DNA of 64,000 bases from Utricularia gibba (Eukaryota; Streptophyta; Magnoliopsida; Lamiales; Lentibulariaceae): contig NEEC01000027.1 of the NCBI GenBank assembly GCA_002189035.1, positions 372,001-436,000 of the forward strand. Direction: 5' to 3'. The position numbers and the translations under genes were made by a program. This document shows positions 1-11,958 of this stretch, one piece after another (positions within the stretch are counted from its first letter, which is position 1; every line of letters starts with the position of its first letter). A model generated the notes under the pieces. The model had not been told where the DNA came from and searched no databases. It saw only the letters and a list, made by a program, of their open reading frames with translations.

Positions 1-313
1 TAATAAAGGGCCGCTGGCTCCGAGGCCGGCCCACAAACTGCAGTAAGCCTAAATGGGGTGAGCGCGAACCCGACCCAACAAAACCGAAGCCCAAAAACTG
101 CAGTAGCCGATAACGCGAATTAGATGAGCAGCAAGGGCCCAAACCGACAAAGAAAATAAAATAAGGTCAAGAAACCTAGCCCGTTGCCAGGTCCATTGAA
201 TCTTTTTCGATTGCAAATCGCTTGTAAAACACATGATTTAAGTCTTGATGCATCGGATTTCATAAACCCTAGAGATTTCTAGAGGAGACGTACAACAAGC
301 TGCAGATGTTACA
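1..313. other. Left-edge non-coding sequence, downstream of the EDR4-like gene
   Basis: No supported gene. The minus-strand EDR4-like gene stops at 314, so part of this stretch is probably its 3' UTR. The one open frame here (about 60 codons) has no recognisable protein features. Confidence 0.5.
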
Positions 314-3300
314 TTAGATCTGTGTTTGCGCGACGGATCTCGGAACTTTCATACCGAATCCGTGTTTGACTCTCTCCACCCTGTTGATGGATATCAAAGA
401 TCTGTTACGATGCAGGATGGGATGATGAAATGAAGGGGAGGAATGAGTGAAGACTACTCACGTTGGTGCCAGTTTCCCAAGGCCATCCAGTGCTTCGCCA
501 GTTTGCTCATCAACAACCTCGCCATTGATCTCGATGAGATAGGACCTGTTTCTGGTGATTGGAAGCCCTCTGGTGGCAAGCAAGTCCAAGTCCTTTTGGT
601 GGAGTTCACGTCCATTCACATAAACTGCGGTATTTCCAGCAGCACAATCTTCTGGCATGGGGTGACTAAACTCTTCTATGTTTGGCTGCACAATGCGTAG
701 CTTGTTATAAAGATGAGTTGCAAAGACGGGAGTTGGTGAAGACGATGAACTAACCATGATGATGCCTAGACAGGGATGACCCATCACACCCCAGAACCCA
801 GCTTTAATGTCATACCTGGATAACAAGGAAGAAGAGCATGCTGAATGCATTCAGAGGATCATGTTTCTGCAGAGGTATGCGATGTTATTACCAGTATTCT
901 CCAGGTTGGATTGGCCCAGCAAGCTTTTCAGCTTTCTTAACGGCACGCTCAGGTACAGGATGCCCGTTTACAAAAACCTGCGCTTCACGAACCTCCCCGC
1001 TGTGATTCGACTTGTCTTTTTTGAAGCTCTTCTTCATGAGATTGGAGAGGAAAGAATCAACGCCTTTGCTAGATTTTGGTGGATGCTCCTTGTTTGTTTC
1101 CATGGAATCCTGAGACGCATAGCCATTTGAGAGCTCGTTGGATGGAACGTCAATCTCGGATGCCACTGCGTGATCTTCAGTGGACTTCCTTAGAGAAGTA
1201 CTCCTCTCAAGAGAAGAAACATCCTCCCTTCCTCTGCTTCTTGTCTCCTTGTCAAGACTGTTTTCGACAATGTTGCCGTGTCCATGATCGGATAACTCCC
1301 TGGGAGACAGATGGGTAACACGTAGCGAGGATAAACCATTGTCTGGGCTTGCCCCATCCTGAGATAAGCTTGAAGACGAAGAAAGATGATTCAAAGGCCC
1401 CCTCTCAAAGTCGCTAGAGTTTTCCTTCTTATATGCTTCTGCAAACTTGTGCTGAGAGTCATCACTGCACGTGTTTCTGTTTCCACAATAAAAGTCGTCA
1501 TTCCAGTAGCCACCATTTTCGTCCCCTGTCTCGATGGAAGCATCATCAATCTCGGTTGGTATTTGGCCACCATGAGCAAGTACCGGTGCAACAGAATCCT
1601 TGCTCCCAAACTCAAAAAAGATGATTGAAGAACAAGCCCCACATTTCACTTTCTGTGGCGTCTTCACTGTTGAAATGTGCTTCCTGGGAAGCTTCACCAA
1701 TTCAAAGCAATTATAACATGTTATAAACGGAGCGCCACCTGCAACTGGAAGGCTCACTTGCTTGTTTCCATGAGCAACAGCCATCTTTCTTGGATAATCA
1801 CTGGAATCCAGTTCATTAGAATTCCAGTGATGCGGTGGGCGTAATCTCGAATCCCCAGTATCAGAAGGCTGAGGACCACGAGTGGTGGGAAATGAACTGT
1901 GCTGGTTTCTTGCACTACAAAACTGTTGGTCAATCGAAGTTCTCTGTTGACTCTTACCACAGCAGCTCCAGCAGTGACATGTTTCCTGTCGAAACAAGCT
2001 CTCATGTCTGCGAGGCAAATATAGATCTTGCATATCCTCACCATAATAATGTGGAAAACGGTGATCATACGCTTGGTGCATGTGCTGACGATGATATGAA
2101 GGCCTCCAATTCCTCTCATTTCGAAACTGATCAGCAAATGGCGGCACCTCATGCACACATCCTCGTACAGCACATTCTTGAGTTCTTGAACCATAACTCT
2201 TGGTGCAAGAAGCAAACTTTGAGGAGGAATGGCTGAAACAATGAGGCCCCATCTCATCTGGAATGAGTGGCAGGCTGCTTATAGCCTGAGAGTTGCTCAA
2301 GCTCTGGGGATAAGAAGCATTGTGCCCCCTACAGCATCCAGGCGAGGCTGCCGCATCATTGGACCTGCTGAGCTGATCTCTCAATTCATCAAGCCTCCTG
2401 AGAAGCTCCATCCGGTCGATTTCTGGATTTTCTGGTCTGACGGCTCCTGGGTTATAACCATGATGACACCTTGCTCTCTCACTGGGCATCCCATCTTCAT
2501 GACAAACAAAATCTTTGATCCTCGCTTGGCCAGAAGCCACCCTGGTTTGCATTCGAGATGGGCCAGACTCAAAATGCAGATCATCCCAACTGTCTGCAGC
2601 AGGTCCCAGTTTCATGGAATCCATAGAAACTCTAACATCTCTACCATTTGCATCAAAGTATGCATATTCAGGCCTATCTGCATTCAAGTCACAGTTTTTA
2701 GAAGGCTTCTTATTACGCACAGAATCTTGGTGGTGCTCCCTATCAGAAATTCCTCGAAAGTTTACTCCCCCTTCTTGTCCTGTCCCCTTTCTATAAGAAT
2801 CGGCTGCTCTTGCTGCAGTTTCATGTTGCGAAGTGCATACCGTTTCTTCACCCCGACCCGTTACAACTCCATTGACAGCAGCTTCTTTCTCACCATCAAT
2901 GAGAACCTCAGAAGCCCTGACAATGGTATCCTTCTCAATGTTCCGTCCAACGTTTGCATCATCAAGTATCTTGGAATGCCCGTTTTCAAGAATCCCCTTT
3001 CCTTTAGCTGCAAAACATAATTAGTTGCAGCATACGAAAGCTCAGACAAGACATCTATCACACGACAAAATGTCTGGATCAATAATAAAAAATAGAATAA
3101 TAATGATGTCATTGATCAGATAACTTGGTATACCAAAACAAAAGAATAAGAATCATTTTTGTTATGGGCTAAGCATATGAAACCAACAAGATGACCCAAT
3201 AGAAGAAGCTCCACACTGATCCATAATGGAGATATGCAAAAGATACCTCTGAGAACTGCACCACAGCCACCGCACTTGTAGATAGAAAAATCTGGGAGCT

Positions 3301-3361
3301 CAGGGAGGAGTTCTTCACACTTTGGGCACAGAACCAGTCGAACATTTGCAGCTTCAGCCAT
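314..3361 (-). CDS. EDR4: ENHANCED DISEASE RESISTANCE 4-like zinc-ribbon protein
   Basis: Five exons on the minus strand: 3361-3247, 3007-892, 815-755, 685-462, 380-314, encoding about 860 aa; all splice phases agree. The N-terminus carries a CPKC...KCGGC zinc ribbon (Cys12, 15, 30, 33). A second CYNC...KCGAC ribbon near residue 470 matches the DUF3133-type ribbon of the EDR4 family. The last exons give the conserved tail (GFWGVMG, NGRELHQKDLDLL, KVKHGFGMKVP). In Arabidopsis, EDR4 restrains salicylate-dependent powdery mildew resistance and is linked to clathrin-mediated traffic and EDR1 placement; that role here is inferred from homology. The middle is Ser/Asp-rich and poorly conserved. The 69-nt intron at 686-754 has no in-frame stop, so its retention would add 23 residues. 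The start was chosen because the ribbon begins directly after it. Confidence 0.88.
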
Positions 3362-6300
3362 TCCTTCTACTCTAGTGTATGATGGGGGAATCTGGAAGAA
3401 AGACGAAGTGGGGATCAGCGGACCAACAAAAATCACCGACTTGCAGAGGGAAAAAAAGGAAATGAAAGCCTCACATTTAAAACCTTTAACTACCAACCAA
3501 GTTCGCTGAAAGAAGGCAAAAATATGCGTATAATATATTGGCCTAACAGCCAGAGTACAGCAAGACAATCATGCCCATTCTCATGATGGAAAGCCAAAGT
3601 CTCACCCGGCATTTCCCGGTGGGACAACCGGCATTTAGTGAACTCGCTAGATAAAAAGCGTACTGATCATGAGTGATGAAAATTAACGCATCAGCCAACG
3701 AACGGAAGCAGATCTATGGAACGAGAAAAATGATTTCATCAGCGCAACGCCCTGAGCAGAAATAAAATGCAATGTTCCACAAACAGGGGAAAATGAAATG
3801 GGAAAAATGGGGATGGTCCTCCTTCGTTCTTATGATGACTGACCACAGAAGAAAAACTGTTGCAAATGATGAGTTGTGAAAGACTTGGCGAACCGAAGCA
3901 CGAAGGAAAAGAGATAATTAACCGTTGAGAGCAAACTGCAGCAGTGACTTTACAAAAAAAAAACCCAGTTGCTTCACTACTTTTACTTTATAGGCTTGTC
4001 TACTACAACCCCAGGAACACCTTTCAACAAATTTCAAATCTTTCTCAACAAAACGTCAAACTCACACTTTCGGACCGACTGGCTGATCATTTCTCACAAT
4101 CAGCCAAACAGAACTCGATGGCGAAAACTAAAGAACAGCAGTAAAAGGAGAGAAAACAAATTATCAGTAGACTAGAAGTTTTAATGGTGTACCAGTGCAG
4201 TAATCAGGATGTACAGTTCGCATTTATTTCAACTTCTCAAAGTCCTTCCTTCCAACACCCTGTTGCAATGCTCCTTTCGCCTTGAAAAGCCCCCAGAAAA
4301 ATGCAAGCTTCGTAGCGTCGATGCGTTCGGTTGAAAAGTTTTCCAGATGAGGTTGAAGATGAGAAAGATGACAATGCCTGCTTTTTTCAAATGTGTCGGC
4401 TAATTTGTTGATGGAGCAGATCGGAGGCTGCGCTTTCGCAAATCTGGGGACCAACGGTCGGTAGACTTTTGTTGGGTCGCTCGGCCAGCTTTCTTCTCAA
4501 TCTGTGGCAATTTATTAAATTATCAGGGACCGCGATGAATGGAACACACTGCAGTGCAAGCTAGCGCACAGTTTTCCATCCTCGTGGTCTTCGTCTACCA
4601 GGCCGCCATCGTCATCACTACCGAAACGATTTTATTTACACTTTGAGGGCTATGTTTTTCTTTGGAAGGTTTTAGCTTTAGTCCACTTTAATCAAATCAG
4701 TCTCCTTTTATCTTAGGACCATGGAATTCCACTGCTTTCTTTAATCTTGCACCTGTGAACTTTTCTGATTTCTCTGGTTTTTCCCTTACTTTGCTCTCAT
4801 CCATGGTTGTGACAGAGAAACCCCCTTTATTCTGTAAAAACTTCATCGAAAGTCGAGAAAGGTAAAACCTTTCATCGAAAAAAACAAAAATCAACCTACT
4901 TCTTCTCTCTCACCTCATCTCTGCCTGCATTGATTATGAATCAGTCACCCGTGCAGAATCAGACCCAGAACCAGAACCAGTAATCGCTGGGTTAAAACTC
5001 AGCTTTTCACATTTTGCGTATAGCATTGGTGGTTTTCCCCAACTTCCAAGTCGTAGTCAGGATAGAGAAGATGCAACACGGATTTGTCTGAAACCAAATG
5101 GTGTGTGTATGTATGTATGTAAGGGGTATCGATTTCCCAGCACGAAAGAAAAGGAGGGAAAACCATTTCCCGGCTGTTGGTGGGGTGGGGTGTCGGTAAA
5201 TGTGAACTCCAAGATCCATTGGCTCCTCAAGATGAGATTTTCCACCCGGCTCCACCGCTCCAGGTGAAATCCCATTTTTTCCCCCAGAACACTCGAGAGC
5301 AAGACAGAGCAACAAATTTTCACTCACAAGATTGACGAAAGAACACGGAGAGAGATGCCCGTACACCGTCCACCGTGAGAAATTTCAGAGACAAACATAA
5401 GAAGGCAGGTGAACCAGTAAATAAATCTTTGACCGGCCAACATACATCACAACCAGACACCGCGACGGCATACTCCCCAATTTACCTCCCCCGGATTCAG
5501 ACTTGCAGAAGAAAGCTGATTGAATCAACCCTCGTCAACAAAACATGAAACGAACTACCGGAAGAATCGAAGAGAAAATGCCTTCGTTCAAATTCGCGAA
5601 TATCCGGTTGTTTATTTAATATTACCTATTTTTTAATATTATATTCCTATATGAATTTAATAATGGTATAATAATCTGATAATTGCAAATTAATATTCAT
5701 AATTTAATTTTTTATCCACGTAATTAAACCCTAGCAGCTATGGAATAATTCGGATCTCATGGCCCAATCAAGCAATGGCCTCTTTGATTTATTTCTTACC
5801 TGGGTCGGAAGAGGCCCATTGGGCCTATAGTACTATAAAATTAGGCGCCCGCTGCCCACCCTATTTGCAGCCTATCGAGGGAATTAATTACTAATTATTG
5901 TCTCATTTCACAATAATTAACGATTATTACCTTCTAAATCAGCATTAAAAAAATACATTCTGTGACCTAGAAGCTAGTGTGGGACCCGGATTTCATGGCG
6001 CATGCAATAAAGAAAAATGGAATAATCAATTTAAATATTCATGTGTGGGCCCTATCCAAGAGCACTATAAATGGATATGACTTGATAATTAGGAGCGGAG
6101 GACCGCCTTCTTTTTTAAGTGGACCCGGTGGGAATAATTTCGGATTAAAATTTTACTAAAATAATAAAAAAAGTGGGCAGGTGGAGAAATTTAAACTGAA
6201 GCCAGTTGCGAAGGTTGAGGGTGAAGGAGGAGGTGGGGCTGGACCATGCGATTGGCAAATCCCTTCCAAAAGCTGAAGGCTTGAGGAACTTTGCTTTATC

Positions 6301-7658
6301 CACCTTACGATTCTCCGAGTCCAACGAAAGCAAACCACCACTGGGAAAACTAAATAGAGAGACAAAAGGTTTCATCTTTATAGATTTGCATGTTGTGGTT
6401 GGGAGGTTGATATGGAGTTCGGACTCCATGTGCAGTGAAACAGGCTATGTTTTCTTTTTTGTTGGAAAAAGTTAACCCTCCTACGCTAAATCTGGATCAG
6501 ACCAACAGTTGGAGGTTTGGGCATCACCTTCTCTTTGTATACTGTCCCAGGGAGAACTAAACAGTTGTTTTTAGTTACCGGATCCGACCACAGGGTAGAG
6601 AAGGTAATTGGTGGTGGGTGGGCCGCCCGGCGCCCTGTGGAAACGACAACAACAATTTATTACCGGAATATCTGCCAAAGCTCCCACACATTTAGCCGGA
6701 GCGTGGCGCTCACTCGTTGACATCGTGGGGTTTTTGCTTGGTAGAAAGCCGTAGGAATTGTGCAATCTTTTCTTCTTTACGTAATGAAAAGGAGAATAAC
6801 GAAGATGAAGCACAAATGTATGCGGGAAGAATGTGTATTGAGTGAATTGAACATGACGTGGTGCGCATATGGAGCATTCTAAAGTTGTCTTTATACAAGC
6901 TGTGGACAAGCCAATTTTGTTTGTAGCTTTTTACATCAACTAGAAGATGAGGTGGTGCGCATATGGGGTAGTTCTTCAAGTTGTCTTTATATAAGCAGTG
7001 TGGGCAAAGTCAATTTTGTCTATAGCTTTTAAGATCAACCAACAAAAAATCGCACAAAAAAGTAAGCTTCACTGCAGATTTGATATCCGTTATCCTGAAA
7101 TCAAACTCATGATGAACTCTGTGAGCGAGGAGTTTGTTGTTCGCGTGTCATGATTTTCGTTATTCCCCTTCTAGGGAGATAAGTTTGCGAGGAAAAAGAT
7201 GTTTCTTTGCGGATTGATTTTATTCCATGTTCCTCTTTCTTCTTAGCTACGGCTGAACCACGCGGGCGGTTAGTTCTTTAAAGTTGTCTTCTTGAATCCC
7301 TTCTTCGATTAGCTTCCTGAGTAGTGGGTTTCAATCTCAAACTGGGATTTGTTCTTTGGTGTGCTCCTTGTTCTTGGATTGGATTAATAGAAGAAGGGAT
7401 CTTTGTTCAGTGGTTTTTGTCGGTTTCACTCTGGGTCACAGTCATAGCCATGCCAGGCGTCTATATGCTCAGTTCTGCTATAGACGACAGATGCAATAAT
7501 AGTTGCTACTGCTATTGTAGTAATTTTTTAAGCTAGTTGTCTGTTTGTTGCTTGTAATAAATGAATCTATATTGGCTTTGCTTTTCCATAGTTCCAATGA
7601 GGTATGGCTATTGTTCTGGTTTCATACATGGTGCAGTCAGTAGGAGATCCTGAGTTCC
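3362..7658. other. Long spacer between EDR4-like and TGA genes
   Basis: Divergent promoter region of about 4.3 kb. No open frame here resembles a known protein; the longest are under 125 codons and lack coding features. The EDR4-side part (3362 to about 5560) probably holds 5' UTR and promoter. A (GTAT)n-like microsatellite lies near 5101-5122. Around 5600-6160 the DNA is AT-rich. A degenerate tandem duplication lies at 6855-7040 (listed separately). The part nearest 7600 probably contains 5' UTR exon and intron sequence of the TGA gene, because a good 3' splice site (gtgcag) ends at 7636. Confidence 0.5.
6855..7040. repeat. Degenerate tandem duplication, about 90 bp x 2
   Basis: Two adjacent direct copies, about 6855-6942 and 6949-7040. 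They share blocks in the same order: gtggtgcgcatatgg, then aagttgtctttata, then caattttgt and tagctttt. They differ by scattered substitutions and small indels, so the duplication is old or fast-diverging. It lies upstream of the TGA gene; regulatory function is unknown. Confidence 0.75.
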
Positions 7659-7688
7659 ATGCTCAAGAAAGCAGCAGAAGAAGAATGA
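7659..7688 (+). promoter_or_regulatory. Upstream ORF overlapping the TGA start codon
   Basis: A nine-codon frame (MLKKAAEEE) begins at ATG 7659 and ends with TGA at 7686-7688. Its stop overlaps the ATG at 7685 that I take as the TGA start (sequence ATGA). It lies just after the apparent splice acceptor ending at 7636, so it would be in the mature leader. Overlap of this kind can allow termination-reinitiation; that is inference. An in-frame upstream ATG at 7628 would bypass it if no intron is removed there. Confidence 0.5.
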
Positions 7689-9204
7689 AATCTGGAACAA
7701 CACAATTCGTTCCCAAGGGAAGGATTAGTTTCTGCGACCCGCTTCACCAAATGGCAATGTGGGGTGATTTCAAAGCCAACGCGTATGTGGATTCATCTCT
7801 TCCAATCATACTGGATTTTGAGCAGAAACATAGCAATCAGGTGAAACCGCAGTTGATATGAATCAATAGTCCCATCTCTTTCTCTGACATTCTTTTTACA
7901 TTTCTAGTCAGAAGAAGCTTCACAAGGAGCTCTAAGTGCTTCGCATAAGTGTGATCAGGGACATAAGAAGCCCGAGAAGGTCAAACTAGGAAGTTGATTC
8001 TGCTAAAGCAACATGGATTTAGTGTTGATGGGGATGAGTTTTGGACATGTAGGTACTAAGACGGCTGGCCCAGAACCGGGAAGCTGCTCGAAAGAGCCGC
8101 CTGCGTAAAAAGGTTGGAACTTGAAACTATCGCTATCATCTTGAATCTCAACTTAAATTCATGCTTGTCGTGCAGGCGTATGTACAGCAGTTGGAGACAT
8201 GTAACAAGCGACTGATGCAGTTAGAACAAGAGGTAGATCAAGCACGGCAACAGGTGATTAACAGACACTTTAGTTCAAACGTGGGTCGTCTTGTAAGAAG
8301 AAGAAGCTTCTCCTGCAGGGTCTTTACGCAGGCGGTTCTTGCGATGCTGCCCAGATTCCTGCCCCTGGAACGACGAATCAAAGTGAGTATTATTACATAC
8401 CACATCGTGTTGTTTGGTCCACGCCCCATCATTCCTTGCCTCCTCGTTGTCGTGTAGACGCTGCTGCATTCGAGGACCTGTACGGTCGCTGGTTGGAAAA
8501 GCAAAACAGACTAATCTCCGAGCTGAGAAATGCTCTGCATTCCAACACCGGAGATGCGGAACTCAGGGTTCACGTCGACAGTGCACTGCGGCACTACTTC
8601 GATCTCTTCTCCATGAAAGCTTCCGCTGCAAAAGCCGATGCATTCTACGTGATGTCTGGCTTATGGATAACTTTGGGCGAACGCTTTTTCTTCTGGATCG
8701 GAGGGTTTCGCCCGTCGGAGATTCTCAAGGTTTTTTTCTACCATTTCTGGTGCTGATGATTAGCAGAGGAGGTTGCTGCTGATGCTGATGTGGTTTGGTT
8801 TGAACCGACAGATGCTGGTACCCCATTTGGAGCCGGTGACAGATGAACAGCATTTGGACATTTTTACTCTCAGACAGTCGTGCCAACAGGCTGAAGATGC
8901 TTTAACCAAGGGGATGGAGAAACTGCAACAGAATGTGGCGGATACGCTCATCAGTGGCCAGCTCGGAGATGGGAGCAATGCCCATGAAGCCACTGCGGCT
9001 ATGGAGAAGCTGGAAGCTCTCGTACGTTTCGTGGTTCAGGCAGATAACCTCCGGCAAGGAACACTACAGCAGATTTCACGCATTCTTACCATTCGCCAAG
9101 CGGCTAGAGGGTTGCTGGTATTGGGTGATTATATTCAACGCCTTCAGGGTTTGAGTTCAGTGTGGTCTAAACGTCACTCCGATGCATCGTCCACTGGGAT
9201 GTAG
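7685..9204 (+). CDS. TGA1: Clade-I TGA bZIP transcription factor (TGA1/TGA4-like)
   Basis: Seven exons: 7685-7840, 7908-7979, 8053-8112, 8176-8253, 8319-8382, 8458-8729, 8812-9204, giving 364 aa with consistent phases. Exons 3-4 (residues about 77-122) encode the bZIP: basic region RRLAQNREAARKSRLRKK, then the AYVQQLE leucine zipper. The C-terminal half is the DOG1-type domain of TGA factors (YGRWLEKQNR, FFFWIGGFRPSEILK, SCQQAEDALTKGMEKL, TIRQAARGLLVLGDY). The N-terminus (TTQFVPKGR...DPLHQMAMWGDF) resembles TGA1/TGA4. These factors bind TGACG elements, interact with NPR1 and regulate salicylate/PR genes and nitrate responses. The start at 7685 fits the family N-terminus; ATG 7628 or 7604 are in-frame alternatives. 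The gene ends 176 bp from the convergent aminotransferase. Confidence 0.92.
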
Positions 9205-9380
9205 TGTAGGAGTCCCTTTATTCTCACCATTTTGAAGGTCCCAGGAAATGTCAAATACAAGTAGTTTGTCTGTGATGCAGAAAAGGCGTGCCTTTTGTCT
9301 TTCTTTTTGAATAACTCAGATAACTAGAGGGCACTTACCATCTTTGAGAGCAGCGTTCACTGATGATGTTCAAACGCCTC

Positions 9381-11539
9381 TTACAGTTTTGATATGGAGT
9401 AGTCCAAAGCATCAACCAGGAAATCTGCATAGAGAAAGAGTCCGGAGTCCAGATACACATGGTTGCAAAGGGAGGAAGGTGAACAGTGAACGCCATTTTA
9501 GGGGATGCAGGAAAGTAAGTTTTACCTGCATCATCTTTGGTGAAACACATGGGCGGTTTTACTCTGAAGACATTTCCATGAAGCCCGCCTTTTCCGACCA
9601 AAACTCCGAGTTCTGTGGTTGTCAAAGTGTCTGATCAGTTAGTATGTGGGAGTTGAAATAAGAAGAACACGATCATGCAGCAAGGGTTTATGAAACCTCT
9701 CAGGCTTTCAAATAATACTGCAGTCTCAGCCTTGGCAGGTGTCTTGTCCGCCCGGTCAGACACAAGTTCAACACCAACCATTAAACCTCTGCCTCTCACA
9801 TCACCAATTACTAGCACAAAACAAGTAAATGCTTTTGAAACAACCTATGAATCGTATTGCATCCAAAATGGGAAAGAAAGTTGGAGGAAAACAAAGAATT
9901 TACTGTCATGTTTCTGTTGGAGATCCTTGAGGCGGCTGATGAGATGCGAGCCAACTGTAGCGCAGTGTTCTTGACGTTTCTCTTTGTCAAGAACTTTTAG
10001 AACTGCAAGTCCACCAGCCGAGCACACTGGGTTGCCTCCAAATGTATTGAACTGTATTTTCTGAGCCAAGGCACTAGCTATTTCTTGAGTTGTAACAACA
10101 GCTCCAAGTGGCAAACCATTGCCGATGCCCTGTTTTTAAAATTACGAAAGACTTGTGATGCAAATCCTGGGCATTGTAATAATACCGAAAAAGGAAACGA
10201 AACCTTGGCCATGGTCACGATGTCAGGAATCACACCCTGTGTCTCAAAGCCCCAGTAGTGGTTTCCAGTTCGACCAAAACCAGACTGAACCTCATCAGCA
10301 ATGCATACACCTCCACTTTGACGAACAATATCATAAACTGCCTTCAAGTAACCTGGGGCCAATTCAACTGCTCCACCAGCACCCTGTATTCATCAGATAT
10401 GAATTTCGAAAAACACAGCCACATCAAGGATCATTCCGCTTATAAATGAAAACTTGGTCCCAAGAACCTGAAATGTCTCTGCGATAAAGCCAGCAACTTG
10501 TCCAGATGTTCCGTGATCAATATGATCCTTCACATCTTCAGCATAGCGTTTGCCATCAGAGCCGAATGCACCCCTATATGGATTCGGGTTTATAACATGA
10601 TGAATTTCGCCCTGTGATGTCACATTAGAAGGAAGCAAAAGCTGAATGCTAACCCTTGTATTCACTAAAACAAATCCCAAACAAACAACTGAATCAGGTT
10701 CAAGTTGGGGATAAACCTGAGGAATCGGGTACTTCCATGTGCTCAAAGCAGTTAAACCAAGGGCACCTGCACTCCCACCATGATAAGAATTTCTCAGGCC
10801 AATCATTCCGAGATTGCCGGTGTACAGTCTAGCCATTAGCGTAGCTAGTTCATTTGCTTCAGTTCCTGAATTGACAAAATAAACAACCTGCCATTCCCAA
10901 GCTCAATGAACAACCCATATGGCATCAATATCAACAATGAACAGCAGAATTGGCATCAACCTTTAGGTTACCAGGCATTTTAGATGCCAAAGCCTCTGCA
11001 AAATCGGTTATAGCATGGTGTAGATATACAGTTGTCGCATGTTGAAGAAGCTTGCTTTGTTCTATTATGGCGTCTACAATATCAGGGTGGCAGTGACCAC
11101 AAGAAACGGTTACAATTCCAGCAATAGCATCAAGGTAACGCCGCCCATTCTCATCGAACAAATACTGCATTTTCCCCTCCACGATGTTGAGCTGCTCGAT
11201 CCAAGCATTGGGTTCATCAAGAATTATATCAGACAAAAGAAGGGCTCGACATTCTTAGAAAATTCTGCATGTATGATTCAAGAAATACAGGCTTACGGGC
11301 TTCTGGTAGAAGTGAAAAAGAGAGGGCCCCAAGAATCTCTTCCGCTTCTCCAGAATCTCATCTGCCCAAGGTCCCTTGTACGGCTTCGGCTCGTAGTGAA
11401 ACGGAGGTAGTTCCGGCGCGGCGATCCCGGCTAACCCTCGATTGAAAACCACATTTCCGGCGCGGCAGCACTGCCGTAATTGTTTGTTGATTGACGCGCC
11501 GCGGGAAGTAGCACTCAAAACCTTCCTCTGCCACCCCAT
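9381..11539 (-). CDS. AGT2: Alanine-glyoxylate aminotransferase 2-type, mitochondrial class III aminotransferase
   Basis: Nine minus-strand exons: 11539-11297, 11191-10961, 10887-10717, 10611-10468, 10383-10204, 10129-9904, 9810-9697, 9612-9526, 9424-9381, encoding 479 aa. It is a PLP-dependent class-III aminotransferase: [10 protein letters not shown] (cofactor phosphate loop), [12 protein letters not shown] (Asp contacting the pyridine ring) and [13 protein letters not shown], whose Lys near residue 323 forms the Schiff base and sits at an exon junction. The C-terminus matches plant AGT2/AGT3/PYD4 proteins ([30 protein letters not shown]). An Arg/Ser-rich N-terminus suggests mitochondrial import. 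Likely reactions are alanine:glyoxylate or beta-alanine/pyruvate transamination; the exact paralogue cannot be settled by reading. Confidence 0.93.
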
Positions 11540-11958
11540 GGAAATGGAAATGGCGAAATTGAAGTGAAATTCCGTTCACTTACAGGAATCGGGGATGATT
11601 CACTGAATTTTCAACATTCAACATCACCCGGGGATCCACATGCAAGATGGCAACAGAGTGAGTGGGAATCTCGTCAGCAGCCAACCTGGATAAGGTAAGT
11701 CTGATGCGCATCTCTGCCCTACACGGTAACTAACGGTCAAAAAACTAGAAAGGAAACTGCTTTGAATGCAGCGAGGACTCAAACTTGTAATATTTTGACC
11801 TTCCTTTTTTTTCCATTGACATGAAGACAGTGGAGAAGCACGCATAAACTCAAAAATTACAACATACAAAAAGTTACAAAACGCATATGTTACAAAGCAC
11901 AGTGGATGAGATAAATGTGAGAAACTATTACACAAGGAGGTGATCACCTTTCTTCAAC
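11540..11958. other. Spacer between AGT2 and CPR5 (both minus)
   Basis: This 419-bp stretch should hold the CPR5 3' UTR (right part) and the AGT2 promoter and 5' UTR (left part). I see no gene or strong motif in it. Confidence 0.5.

Noticed and set aside
4936-4983. Short Gln/Asn-rich frame (about 15 codons)
   Set aside because: Too short, in a simple CAGAAC repeat; no gene context.
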